Source of the DNA: an uncultured Clostridia bacterium
GTDB lineage: Bacteria; Bacillota; Clostridia; Christensenellales; Aristaeellaceae
Reading direction: 5' to 3'
Length of the DNA stretch: 57,219 nucleotides
Assembly: GCA_937886445.1 (NCBI GenBank)
Contig: CALGBY010000028.1
Location: forward strand, 1-57,219
A model generated the notes under the pieces. That model saw only the letters and a program-made list of their open reading frames with translations. It had not been told where the DNA came from and searched no databases. This document shows, in pieces, positions 1 to 8,086 of the stretch. The stretch's first letter is position 1, and every line of letters starts with the position of its first letter. The translations under genes were made by a program, and so were the position numbers.

Positions 1-22
1 CCGGAAGAGGCACCGATGGGCT

Positions 23-53
23 GTTTGAAAATGATCCGTATACATTTTCAAAC
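23..53 (+). terminator. Hairpin with T-run, probable terminator entering from the left
   Basis: A perfect 11-bp inverted repeat (23-33 pairing with 43-53) encloses a 9-nt loop. On the plus strand it is followed by a short T-rich stretch, so it fits an intrinsic terminator for a plus-strand gene left of the window. It also lies directly after the stop codon of the minus-strand reductase gene and could serve both directions, although no U-run follows it on the minus strand. Confidence 0.5.
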
Positions 54-58
54 TTTTC

Positions 59-733
59 TCAGCCGTTGACTCCCTTGATATATACATTCTTCGGGATCAT
101 CGGTGTTTCAAGCTCTCTCACAGTTTCTTCCTTCAGCGTGCCGTATTTTGCATACTCTTTACCGGCTTCTGTAAACCTTTTCAGTTTCAGTTCAACAACA
201 GGTGCCGCTTCCGGATTGTTCATGAGCGGTGTTTCGGGAACAAAGACGGCTGTCAGATTGCCGAACGCGTTTTCACACTGCAGCTTCAGCCCGTCAAAGT
301 TGTGTTCCCACTGCGGAAAACCACAGCCGCTGATCACCATATGACGGATCCGTGAAAAATCCGCGATCGGCACATGGCGTACAATACCGTTTTCCTCCGT
401 CATTTTCATACTCACCAGCGGGATTATTCTGTCCAGTACCGCCTTGAGATGAGAAGGCATTCCATAGCAGTACAGCGGGAAGCTCCATATTACGAGATCC
501 GCCGCGGCGTATTTTTCAAGGATCATGTTCTGATCATCGTTCTGGATGCATTTTCCGTTTCCGTTTCTCCAGCACAGAAAACAGCCTCTGCAGGGACGGA
601 TGTTTTTGCTGATCACATCGATCACATCAATTTCCTGTTCATCCTGCTGCTTAAGCCCTTCAAGAAAGGCACGGGTCATACGCATCGTGTCGCTCACAGG
701 TTTCGGGCTGCCGTTAAGTACAAGTATCTTCAT
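59..733 (-). CDS. Flavodoxin-family NAD(P)H-dependent oxidoreductase (cysteine-rich)
   Basis: A 224-residue protein beginning MKILVLNGSPKP, the phosphate-binding loop of flavodoxin-like FMN reductases. A CRGCFLCW cluster with a further Cys follows at about residues 50-65, as in the subgroup of flavodoxin-fold proteins related to iron-sulfur flavoproteins. Likely a cytoplasmic FMN oxidoreductase; the substrate is unknown. I chose the ATG at 733 over the longer frame because the flavodoxin fold begins there and an AAAGGAT ribosome site precedes it. The gene is transcribed divergently from the MATE exporter, which could suggest a shared response to redox or toxic compounds, but that is inference. 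Family call good, function open. Confidence 0.85.
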   Translation of the reverse strand: MKILVLNGSPKPVSDTMRMTRAFLEGLKQQDEQEIDVIDVISKNIRPCRGCFLCWRNGNGKCIQNDDQNMILEKYAAADLVIWSFPLYCYGMPSHLKAVLDRIIPLVSMKMTEENGIVRHVPIADFSRIRHMVISGCGFPQWEHNFDGLKLQCENAFGNLTAVFVPETPLMNNPEAAPVVELKLKRFTEAGKEYAKYGTLKEETVRELETPMIPKNVYIKGVNG

Positions 734-770
734 CGTATTTATCCTTTCAACTTCAGTATACAGTAATTTT

Positions 771-786
771 GTGAACATATGGTCAC
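771..786. promoter_or_regulatory. Near-palindrome at the start of the reductase transcript, possible operator
   Basis: GTGAAC and GGTCAC half-sites (one mismatch from a perfect inverted repeat) flank ATAT. The site lies just downstream of the -10 element of the reductase promoter, where a bound repressor would block transcription. No cognate regulator is encoded next to it. Operator role is inferred from position and symmetry only. Confidence 0.4.
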
Positions 787-793
787 TTCGCTC

Positions 794-822
794 ATTATAC
801 CATGCCCGCGCATACAGGTCAA
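794..822 (-). promoter_or_regulatory. Sigma-A promoter of the flavodoxin-like reductase
   Basis: On the minus strand TTGACC (817-822) is followed after 17 bp by TATAAT (794-799). Transcription would start near 787 and give a leader of about 54 nt. Confidence 0.8.
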
Positions 823-859
823 TGCTTTCTGCAGCCTGCCCTTCACAGTCTCCACAGCA

Positions 860-888
860 TTGACAAAGCCTGTCACCGGGCATATAAT
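860..888 (+). promoter_or_regulatory. Consensus sigma-A promoter of the MATE exporter
   Basis: TTGACA (860-865), 17-bp spacer, TATAAT (883-888): a full consensus promoter. Start near 895 leaves only about 26 nt of leader before the TTG start codon. The -35 elements of this and the divergent promoter are about 40 bp apart. Confidence 0.85.
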
Positions 889-920
889 CATGCTGATCAT
901 TGGACTTCGGAGGTCATACA

Positions 921-2276
921 TTGAGTAAAGGCACTTCCCGTACACGGGATATGACGGTGGGCAGACCTGTTCTGCTCATCCTCCGTTTCGCGGTTCCCAT
1001 TCTGCTCGGAAACCTTCTGCAGCAGCTCTACAGCCTCGTGGATACTGTCGTCATCGGCCGTGCCGAAGGAGTAACGGCACAGGCGGCGATCTCTTCAGCC
1101 GGTTGGCTGGACTGGGCCGTACTGAGCCTTGCGATCGGGCTTGCGGAAGGCTTCAGCATCGCTATTGCGCAGTGTTTCGGTGCCGGAGATATGGAAAGCC
1201 TCAGAAGAAATGCAGGCCAGTCTGTCACGCTGGCTGCCGCGGCTTCCCTTCTTCTGCTTCTTCTTGCACATATTTTTCTTACTCCGGTGCTGAAGCTGAT
1301 GCAGTCTCCCGACGAAACCTTCAGCATGACAGAACTGTACCTTCGCATCATATTCAGCGGTCTGCCCGTGATCATGGCCTATAATCTGCTTGCGGGGTTT
1401 CTCCGGGCAGCCGGAAACAGCTTTATCCCTATGCTCGCCGTGACAGTCTCAACCGTTCTGAATATCGCTCTGGATATCCTGTTTGTTGCCTTTTTCCGCT
1501 GGAGCGTAGCGGGTGCCGCGGCGGCGACCACTTTCTCCCAGACTGTATCCTTTTTGATTTGCCTGTTTGCCGTCACCCGTCTCCCCTTTATGCGTATCCG
1601 CAAAACGGATCTTGCTGTGAACGGTACCGATGCTTCAAGATTGATGAAGCTCGCCGCCCCCATTTCCCTGCAGTATGCCGTGATCTCTGTGGGCGGATTG
1701 ATTCTGCAGGGCGTGGTCAACGGTGTAGGGTTCATCTTTATGGCCGGTTACAGTGCGGCAGGCAAGTTGCAGGGGCTTACCGAGCTTGCCGGAACCAGCA
1801 TTTCCGGGGCTGAGGGCACCTTTATCAGTCAGAACTACGGAGCGGGAAAATTTGACCGTCTCCGGAAGGGGCTTCGCTGCTCTGTTCTGCTCTGTACCGC
1901 CTTCGCTGCGGTCATGGCTCTCTTCCTGGTTCTGTGCGGACGAGATATCATTACCCTTTTCATGAATGACGATCCCGCTGTTGTTGATCAGGTGATCGAT
2001 GTCGGTTACCGCTTTCTGGTCTTTATGGCGATCGGTATCTGGTGGCTGTACATGCTCTTCTGTTACCGCAGCGCGCTTCAGGGAATGGGAAAAACCGTTT
2101 TGACCATGCTTTCCGGCATTGTGGAACTGATCATGCGCGTTTCCGCCGCGCTTTTTCTTCCGCGCCTGATCGGTGTGAACGGGATCTACATGGCTGAGAT
2201 ACTCGCCTGGGCCGGGGCGGCAATATGGCTTTGCGTATGTTATTATATCGTGATACACAGAAAAAGCAGACCGTAA
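921..2276 (+). CDS. MATE-family multidrug/sodium antiporter
   Basis: A 451-residue integral membrane protein with about 12 hydrophobic segments. The opening region (PVLLILRFAVPILLG, then NLLQQLYSLVDTVVIGR) is typical of the MatE domain, and the pattern repeats in the second half after about residue 235. It would export cationic drugs or metabolites in exchange for Na+ or H+. I start it at TTG 921 because GGAGG lies 7-8 nt upstream; the upstream in-frame TTG at 900 has no such site and lies almost on the predicted transcription start. Length is normal for the family; substrate is not predictable. Confidence 0.93.
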   Translation: MSKGTSRTRDMTVGRPVLLILRFAVPILLGNLLQQLYSLVDTVVIGRAEGVTAQAAISSAGWLDWAVLSLAIGLAEGFSIAIAQCFGAGDMESLRRNAGQSVTLAAAASLLLLLLAHIFLTPVLKLMQSPDETFSMTELYLRIIFSGLPVIMAYNLLAGFLRAAGNSFIPMLAVTVSTVLNIALDILFVAFFRWSVAGAAAATTFSQTVSFLICLFAVTRLPFMRIRKTDLAVNGTDASRLMKLAAPISLQYAVISVGGLILQGVVNGVGFIFMAGYSAAGKLQGLTELAGTSISGAEGTFISQNYGAGKFDRLRKGLRCSVLLCTAFAAVMALFLVLCGRDIITLFMNDDPAVVDQVIDVGYRFLVFMAIGIWWLYMLFCYRSALQGMGKTVLTMLSGIVELIMRVSAALFLPRLIGVNGIYMAEILAWAGAAIWLCVCYYIVIHRKSRP

Positions 2277-2424
2277 ATCCGCGAAGATCTGCATATGTAC
2301 TGCTTTCTCCCTAATGAAGTACGAATCTGTCCGGCATGCTCATATATTCGCGATTTTCCAAATGTTACATTTATCCTCATAAACAAAGGCCGGTCGGCCA
2401 ACCAATACAGAAAGGGGATTTTCA

Positions 2425-3081
2425 ATGATCAGAACAGACATTTTCAATGCTCCGCACGCACAGTCTTTTCCGTATGTTCTCTACACGCCCGAAAACAGCG
2501 ATTCGCAGGAAGAAAAGCTGCCTCTTGTCGTTTTTCTTCACGGCTGGGGCGAGAAAGGACCCGCCGATGCTTCCAAAGCCGCGCTGCTTATGAAGCACGG
2601 ATATCTCAAGTATACCGCTTCACGGGATTATCCGTTCATCATCGCCGCGCCGCAATGCCCGGAGGGACAGGTATGGTGGAGCTATATCGAGTCGCTTAAC
2701 CGTTTTCTGGATATGCTTCTTGCATCCACCAACGCAGACGCGAGCCGCGTCATTCTGACCGGCCTGTCCATGGGCGGGTTCGGCACCTGGCTGTGGGGGC
2801 AGTGCTCGCCGGAGCGTTTTGCCGCCCTTGTTCCCATATGCGGGGGCGGTGTTCCCGTAGGCGCTCAGCAGCTTGCCGGAAAACCGGTATGGGCCTTCCA
2901 CGGAGACAGCGACGCGACCGTATCTCCGGAAGAAAGCCTGAGGATGATATCCATACTCAACAAAAACGGCGGGAACGCCCGCCTTACCCTTTATCCCGGA
3001 TGCGGGCATAACAGTTGGGAACAGGCTTATACAGACGAAGAGCTGATCCGCTGGATCCTTGAACAGCGTCTGCCTGATTGA
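2425..3081 (+). CDS. Alpha/beta-hydrolase esterase (dienelactone hydrolase / phospholipase-carboxylesterase type)
   Basis: 218 residues with no signal peptide, so cytoplasmic. Visible elements: the oxyanion region PLVVFLHGWGEKG near residue 35, the nucleophile elbow GLSMGG near residue 112 with Ser as nucleophile, an acid in FHGDSDATV near 160, and the catalytic His in PGCGHNSW near 193. This matches small carboxylesterases related to feruloyl-esterase or polyhydroxybutyrate depolymerase-like enzymes. An AAAGGGG site precedes the ATG. The gene converges on the PP2C gene with a shared terminator. Catalytic triad intact; substrate unknown. Confidence 0.88.
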   Translation: MIRTDIFNAPHAQSFPYVLYTPENSDSQEEKLPLVVFLHGWGEKGPADASKAALLMKHGYLKYTASRDYPFIIAAPQCPEGQVWWSYIESLNRFLDMLLASTNADASRVILTGLSMGGFGTWLWGQCSPERFAALVPICGGGVPVGAQQLAGKPVWAFHGDSDATVSPEESLRMISILNKNGGNARLTLYPGCGHNSWEQAYTDEELIRWILEQRLPD

Positions 3082-3102
3082 TCATTGTATCTGAATAATA
3101 AG

Positions 3103-3140
3103 AAAACCGTCTTCCCGGCCAGGAAGACGGTTGTTTATTT
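3103..3140. terminator. Bidirectional terminator between convergent genes
   Basis: An 11-bp perfect stem (3105-3115 with 3122-3132) and 6-nt loop. It is flanked by a T-rich stretch on the right (GTTTATTT) and A-rich on the left, so it can terminate both the esterase and the converging phosphatase gene, whose stop codon lies inside the right flank. Confidence 0.85.
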
Positions 3141-5544
3141 ACGGTTTATATCGGAAAGCGAGCATCGTGATATCATCAAACTGCGGAGCATCCCCCACAA
3201 AAGCATCCACATCAGCGCGCACACACCGGCAGAGTTCTTTCATGTTTTCCGCCTTGCAGTGATTCAGAGTATTGAGCAACCGTTCTTCGCCATACAGGCG
3301 GTTTTCACTGTCAGTCGCTTCCGTAACGCCGTCTGTATAAAGAAATACGGTATCACCGGGCTGAAGCTGTATCTCCTGTGTGCGGTAACGCACGCCGTCA
3401 AACCCGGCCAGTACAAGACCGCTGCATCCGCGCAGGTATTCAAAGGTACCGCTTGCTCTCTTAACGAGAGGCGGGTTATGCCCGGCGTTGATATAGTGCA
3501 TCTCGCCTGTGATCAGGTTCAGGCTGCCCTGCCACGCGGTCACAAACATACCGGCCTCATTCCCTTCACACAGGGCGTGGTTACCTCCCGTAAACACATC
3601 CCCTATGGGAATATCAGTCTCAGTCAGGCTCTTCAGTTCGGTCTTCGCACGCATCATGAACATGGCAGCCGGGATCCCCTTGCCTGATACATCCGCGATC
3701 AGAAAATGAAGCGTGTCCGTACCCGTCATATAGAAATCATAGAAATCGCCGCCGACTTCCCTGGCCGGATCCATACAGGCGTAGATATCAAAATCCGACC
3801 TCTTCGGGAAGGCGGGAAACACACCGGGCAGTGCCGAAGTCTGGATCACCTTCGCGAATTCCAGCTCCTGATTGATCCGGTCTTCAGCCTCGTCGATATA
3901 GTGCTTCAGCGTATCCACGGTCTGGTTGATATCGTCCGACAGAGAAGAAAACTCGGCGTTCGTGCGCACGTTCACCGTCTCGTCCAGATTTCCGCCCGTT
4001 ATTTTCGCGAGAGAAAAATTGATCTTCTTAAGCTGATCCACGACTACTTTTTTGATCAACAGATAGATCAGGCCAAACATGACTGCAAATACCAGAATTT
4101 CCATAAAGGTGTTGACATACAGAGCCGTATTTCGCGGTTTCAAAACTTCTTCCTCAGGGATCGCCGCAACGATATAGCATCCTTCGGCAGCCCGGTACAT
4201 ACATCTGTATTCCTTTCCGCCGATCATTGCCGTAAACGCCGCATCCTGCGTATAGATCTCCGAACCGGGGGTATACGCGGTTTCCTCCGGAGAAAGATAA
4301 GCCGGTGCAGACAGCGTCTGTCCGTTTTCATCTGCGATCAGAATAAACCCGTTCTGCCCCACATGTCGGTTGCGGGTGATCCCGTTCAATTGAGAAACAA
4401 GATCCTTTTTGAACTGTTCCGTATCGTAGCCCACCTGAATAAATCCGCTCTCCGCACGCACACCGGCATATTTTCTGAAGATGTTCCGGTCATAGGTAGT
4501 CGGTCCGAATGGCTGCACATACTCCTCCGCGTCCTTAAGAAGGCACATAAACTCACTGCTCTGGCTTCCGGAGGAAAAATCAAAGCCGATATACTGTTCT
4601 TCTGTGCTGCCGGTGATCCTGCCTTCGGCATCCGCGATATTGATCTCGGAAAGGCCGTATTTTTCGGCTGTCTTCTGCAGGTCTTCCCCGTCGCGGATCG
4701 CTTCCCCGGCCTTATACGCGAGATCAATCAGATGCGCGTCCGACGCATCGTCTACATCCTGTACTGTTTCATCAAGCGCGATATCAAGCAGCGTATCCGC
4801 CTGTGTATCGGCCATCCTCGTCTGTAAAGAGAATACAAAGGCTGAGGTCGTCAAAAAAGCCAGAACGACAGTGATCAGCAGCCAGCGCTGTATGGTTTGT
4901 GATATATGTGTCCGCCGCTCCAGATAGCCTTCTTTTTTCTCCTCCCTGCTGCGGCGGCCCAGAAGCGTAAGCGTTATCGCGGCGCACAGTACCGCCGCTC
5001 CGTTGGCGATCAGCAAAGGCGCAGTACAAAGCCGTACCGTTGCCATTGCCTTATCCGGATCATCCATATTGGTAAGAAAGATCATTGTGAGGTGGAACAC
5101 TTCCATCACAATGCCGATAGCGAAGGAGATCAGCCAGCCCGGTCGCTTGTCCTCAAACATCAGCTTTCTGAGCAGTGCGGCATAGACACCCGCTATAACT
5201 GTGGATACGCTGCAGGCAACACGTGTATACGAACCAACGCCCCACAGAACGGCAAACCATCTTTCAACGCCGCCGATAATGCCGGCGATCACCCCCGCAG
5301 GCGCTCCGAACATCAGCCCTGCCGTCAGCACAGCGGCATCCCGGCAGTTTATCTGAGCCCCGTTCATCGGTATCCCCCATTCTGTACCGATGACAGCAAG
5401 CGCGCCGAACGAAATACCGTAGATCAACTGCTTTACGGCATTTCTGCATTTTCCGAAACCGGTATTCTTATCCAGAATCCTGAAGACGGCCGCGAATACG
5501 GCGGGAAGAAGCGCGGCAACGGTCAATGTGAAATACGCATTCAT
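3139..5544 (-). CDS. Membrane PP2C/SpoIIE-type serine phosphatase with 5TM-LYT sensor
   Basis: 801 residues. Residues 1-197 form a six-segment membrane domain resembling the 5TM receptor of LytS histidine kinases (NGAQINCRDAAVLTAG, then GPAGVIAGIIGG-like loop). A TM segment at about 221-240 leads into an extracellular sensor region of roughly 230 residues, another TM near 475-497, a HAMP-like linker, and a C-terminal SpoIIE/PP2C domain with IADVSGKGIPAAMFM, LYTDGVTEA and a final DDITML metal-binding motif. It probably dephosphorylates an anti-anti-sigma factor in response to an external signal; no STAS or anti-sigma gene is nearby. A LytS receptor on a PP2C output is a known but uncommon shuffle. 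Confidence 0.9.
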   Translation of the reverse strand: MNAYFTLTVAALLPAVFAAVFRILDKNTGFGKCRNAVKQLIYGISFGALAVIGTEWGIPMNGAQINCRDAAVLTAGLMFGAPAGVIAGIIGGVERWFAVLWGVGSYTRVACSVSTVIAGVYAALLRKLMFEDKRPGWLISFAIGIVMEVFHLTMIFLTNMDDPDKAMATVRLCTAPLLIANGAAVLCAAITLTLLGRRSREEKKEGYLERRTHISQTIQRWLLITVVLAFLTTSAFVFSLQTRMADTQADTLLDIALDETVQDVDDASDAHLIDLAYKAGEAIRDGEDLQKTAEKYGLSEINIADAEGRITGSTEEQYIGFDFSSGSQSSEFMCLLKDAEEYVQPFGPTTYDRNIFRKYAGVRAESGFIQVGYDTEQFKKDLVSQLNGITRNRHVGQNGFILIADENGQTLSAPAYLSPEETAYTPGSEIYTQDAAFTAMIGGKEYRCMYRAAEGCYIVAAIPEEEVLKPRNTALYVNTFMEILVFAVMFGLIYLLIKKVVVDQLKKINFSLAKITGGNLDETVNVRTNAEFSSLSDDINQTVDTLKHYIDEAEDRINQELEFAKVIQTSALPGVFPAFPKRSDFDIYACMDPAREVGGDFYDFYMTGTDTLHFLIADVSGKGIPAAMFMMRAKTELKSLTETDIPIGDVFTGGNHALCEGNEAGMFVTAWQGSLNLITGEMHYINAGHNPPLVKRASGTFEYLRGCSGLVLAGFDGVRYRTQEIQLQPGDTVFLYTDGVTEATDSENRLYGEERLLNTLNHCKAENMKELCRCVRADVDAFVGDAPQFDDITMLAFRYKP

Positions 5545-5631
5545 CTTTTATCCTTCTCCGGGCTTTCCGAAAGCCCTGTAAACTGTCCTGATCCTCTGAA
5601 GAAACGCTGAACTGCTCCCGTGTATGCCTGT

Positions 5632-5660
5632 ATTATAACCTTTCATCCATATTCAGTCAA
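5632..5660 (-). promoter_or_regulatory. Sigma-A promoter of the PP2C phosphatase gene
   Basis: Minus strand TTGACT (5655-5660), 17-bp spacer, TATAAT (5632-5637). It predicts a leader of about 80 nt before the ATG at 5544. Confidence 0.8.
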
Positions 5661-5705
5661 ACATTTCCCGTTATATGAAAGACGGTATACTTTATATTTT
5701 CGTCC

Positions 5706-5730
5706 AGCGGTATGACCGGTTCATACCGCT
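5706..5730. repeat. Perfect 10-bp inverted repeat over the phosphohexomutase stop codon
   Basis: Arms 5706-5715 and 5721-5730 match exactly around a 5-nt loop. The right arm contains the TGA stop of the minus-strand phosphohexomutase gene. No U-run follows on the minus strand, so it would stabilise the mRNA 3' end rather than act as a classical terminator. Confidence 0.6.
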
Positions 5731-7442
5731 TCGATCAAGGCTCTTGCCGCCTTCATCAGCGCCGTAAGTGTTTTTTCGGCTTCCTCATCCGTACATCCGC
5801 GTACACCGTAATAAAGCTTCAGCTTGGGCTCGGTACCGGACGGCCGTACCACCAGCGATGCCGTTTCTCCGAAACGGTATTTCAGCACATCCGAAACCGG
5901 CAGTCTGATCGGTTCCTCATTACCGCCGGCCGTATCCCTGCGGACGCGCTTCAGGTAATCTTCACTGACTGTGATCTGCATCCCGCCGATCTCCCGCGGC
6001 GGCTCGCAGCGAAGCCGGTTCATGATCCGTTTCATTTCCTTCATGCCGTTTTCGCCCCGAAATGCGATACTCTCCAATGCCTGTCTGCAGCATCCGTACT
6101 TTTCCTGCAGCGCTTTCAGTGCGTCCGCCAGTGTCATTCCGTTCTTTTTGTACTCGGCAGCCATCCGGCACGCAAGTATGCAGGCGTTCACTCCGTCCTT
6201 ATCGCGTACAGAGGTCCCGCTCAGATAACCGTAGCTTTCCTCAAAGCCGAAAATATACCTTTCCTTCTGCCCTGCCTTTTCAAGCAGTCCGATCTGTTCT
6301 CCGATATATTTGAAACCGGTCAGCACTTCCCGCAGTTCAACACCGTAATGCCCGGCAATCGCGCGGGCCTGATCTGTTGTAACGATCGTCTTTACGGCAA
6401 CAGGGTCCTTCGGCATCGTTCCGTTCAGTTCACGGGAGCGGCATATATAATCAAACAGCAGCGTACCCATTTCATTGCCCGTGATCAGGCGTATCTTACC
6501 GCCGTCCTTCACCGCGGCTCCCATGCGGTCGCAGTCCGGATCAGTCGCGAGCAGAATATCCGCCCCGGTCCGTTCAAGCTCCCGTATGCCGTATTCCAGT
6601 GCCTCCCGTACCTCCGGGTTGGGATAAGGGCAGGTAGTAAAGGCCGGATCGGGCATCAGCTGTTCCTGTACACAGGTGATATTTTCAAAGCCGGCACGCT
6701 TGAGCGCCGTCAGCACAGGCACCCTGCCGGTTCCGCAAAGCGGTGTGTACACAATGGAAAGCTTACCCGCATCCTCCGCGTTTCCGGGGGCAAGTGCTTC
6801 GATCATGCGATAGTAGCTTTCATTGCATCCATTATCGATATATACGATTTTGCCTTCAGATACCGCCTGTTCAAAATCACAGGTCCGCACATCGTCAAAA
6901 ATATCCACCGAAGCGATATACCGCTCGATCTTTTCCGCGGCGGTATCGGTGATCTGACAGCCATCCGGTCCGTATACCTTATATCCGTTATAGACTGCCG
7001 GGTTATGGCTTGCCGTGATCACGATCCCTGCATTCGCATGATAGTATCTCACAGCATAGGAAAGCATCGGGGTCGGAGTCAGTACAGGGTACATAAAGAC
7101 CCTGATACCGTTTTCAGCCAGAATAGCGGCAGCTCTTTCGGCAAACACATCGCTGTTCCGGCGGTTATCATGAGCAATGGCAACAAGCGGATGCCCGGCG
7201 ATCTCTTTCAGATACTCAGCAAGGCCCTGGGTGGCTTTTCCAATGGTATAGATATTCATCCGGTTCTCACCGGCTCCTATCTCCCCGCGCAGCCCGCCTG
7301 TTCCGAAGGACAGACCGCAGTAGAACCTGTCACTGATCGCGTCCGGCTGATCACGGATGCTTTCAAGTTCCGATAACAGTTCCGCGTCCGCACATTTTTC
7401 GATCCATCTCATATAAAGCTGTTCCGTACTGCCCCCGCTCAT
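5721..7442 (-). CDS. Alpha-D-phosphohexomutase (phosphoglucomutase/phosphomannomutase, PgcA type)
   Basis: 573 residues, the normal length for the long PgcA-like group. It carries the phosphoserine loop TASHNPAVYNGYKVY near 140, the metal loop DPDCDRMG near 305, the sugar-recognition motif GFEESYGYL near 400 and the phosphate-binding RPSGTEPKLKLYY near 540. It interconverts hexose-1- and hexose-6-phosphates, supplying sugar nucleotides for wall polymers and glycogen. A GGAGGG site lies 7 nt upstream of the ATG, directly after a strong hairpin. Whether glucose or mannose is preferred cannot be read from the sequence. Confidence 0.95.
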   Translation of the reverse strand: MSGGSTEQLYMRWIEKCADAELLSELESIRDQPDAISDRFYCGLSFGTGGLRGEIGAGENRMNIYTIGKATQGLAEYLKEIAGHPLVAIAHDNRRNSDVFAERAAAILAENGIRVFMYPVLTPTPMLSYAVRYYHANAGIVITASHNPAVYNGYKVYGPDGCQITDTAAEKIERYIASVDIFDDVRTCDFEQAVSEGKIVYIDNGCNESYYRMIEALAPGNAEDAGKLSIVYTPLCGTGRVPVLTALKRAGFENITCVQEQLMPDPAFTTCPYPNPEVREALEYGIRELERTGADILLATDPDCDRMGAAVKDGGKIRLITGNEMGTLLFDYICRSRELNGTMPKDPVAVKTIVTTDQARAIAGHYGVELREVLTGFKYIGEQIGLLEKAGQKERYIFGFEESYGYLSGTSVRDKDGVNACILACRMAAEYKKNGMTLADALKALQEKYGCCRQALESIAFRGENGMKEMKRIMNRLRCEPPREIGGMQITVSEDYLKRVRRDTAGGNEEPIRLPVSDVLKYRFGETASLVVRPSGTEPKLKLYYGVRGCTDEEAEKTLTALMKAARALIEAV

Positions 7443-7462
7443 CGTATCGCCCTCCTATAATG

Positions 7463-7490
7463 AAAGCGGAGCCGTTTTTTCGGCTCCGCT
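7463..7490 (-). terminator. Strong hairpin just upstream of the phosphohexomutase ribosome site
   Basis: An 11-bp perfect GC-rich stem with an A6 loop on the minus strand, ending a few bases before TATAGGAGGG and the ATG at 7442. The trailing U-run is poor (TTTC), so it could be a weak terminator for upstream transcription or a leader structure that influences translation of the mutase. Confidence 0.5.
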
Positions 7491-7562
7491 TCGCTCTTCA
7501 GGGAATTACTGCCTTTATTGATCCGGATGCAGATGTGAGCGGGTCTTGCGCAAGATGCGACT

Positions 7563-7604
7563 GCAAAAACCGAATGTTTACCGAGTGTAAATCCGGATTT
7601 TTGC
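7563..7604 (-). terminator. Imperfect hairpin with U5, probable terminator of the HPr-like gene
   Basis: On the minus strand a CCGG-ATTTAC arm pairs with GTAAAC-ATTCGG, with a small bulge and 5-nt loop, and runs into TTTTT. The stem lies about 60 nt after the HPr-like stop codon. The remaining part of the 7443-7663 gap contains no gene I can support. Confidence 0.55.
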
Positions 7605-7663
7605 GGAAAGCAGTTTGTGCAAAAGACGCCACAGATGAACCTGCCGAATCAATCAGTGTTTCC

Positions 7664-7909
7664 TCAGTTCTTGATGTAACCGTTCAGGCGGGAAACAAGC
7701 TCGGGGATCTGTCTGTCCTCCATATCGCCGGTATCCAGCACCATGCTGTCACGCGCGGAATACATCATCGCAAAAATACCCAGAGTGGACTTGGGATCCA
7801 CGCAAAACTTATCTTTGCCGCGAAGCGTGATCTCACTGTCAAAATCCTTGCAGATCTGGCTCAGCTTTTCCGCCGCGTTCATGTTGTCGATCCTGATGTT
7901 AATACGCAT
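7664..7909 (-). CDS. HPr-like protein lacking the phosphoacceptor histidine (Crh-like)
   Basis: 81 residues, the size of HPr. The second half keeps the HPr helix motif: DPKSTLGIFAM aligns with the Ser-46 region of HPr, and the serine is present. The first motif is not kept: where HPr has GIHARPA, this protein has NMNAAEK, with neither the His-15 phosphoacceptor nor its Arg partner. It therefore cannot relay PTS phosphate. This combination resembles Bacillus Crh, which has Gln at position 15 and acts only in regulation through Ser-46. Good AAGGAG site 8 nt before the ATG. Regulatory role is inference; no HPr kinase lies in the window. Confidence 0.75.
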   Translation of the reverse strand: MRINIRIDNMNAAEKLSQICKDFDSEITLRGKDKFCVDPKSTLGIFAMMYSARDSMVLDTGDMEDRQIPELVSRLNGYIKN

Positions 7910-8086
7910 TGTATATCAACTCCTTCCGCAGGAACCCTCCTGCAGCACGAATTGTATGTCTTTTGCGTATCAAAAACAAGATGCAATATCTTACAGGATT
8001 TTTTGGTAAAATCTGTTATATTTGTATAATATGGTTTTGCTGTTTACATTGTGCTTTTGGAACCATATTTTACATGTTTTCATTTG

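Noticed and set aside
5712..7376. 554-codon plus-strand frame opposite the phosphohexomutase
   Set aside because: Antisense shadow of a gene with all active-site motifs; translation shows His/Arg/Ser-rich composition typical of shadows.
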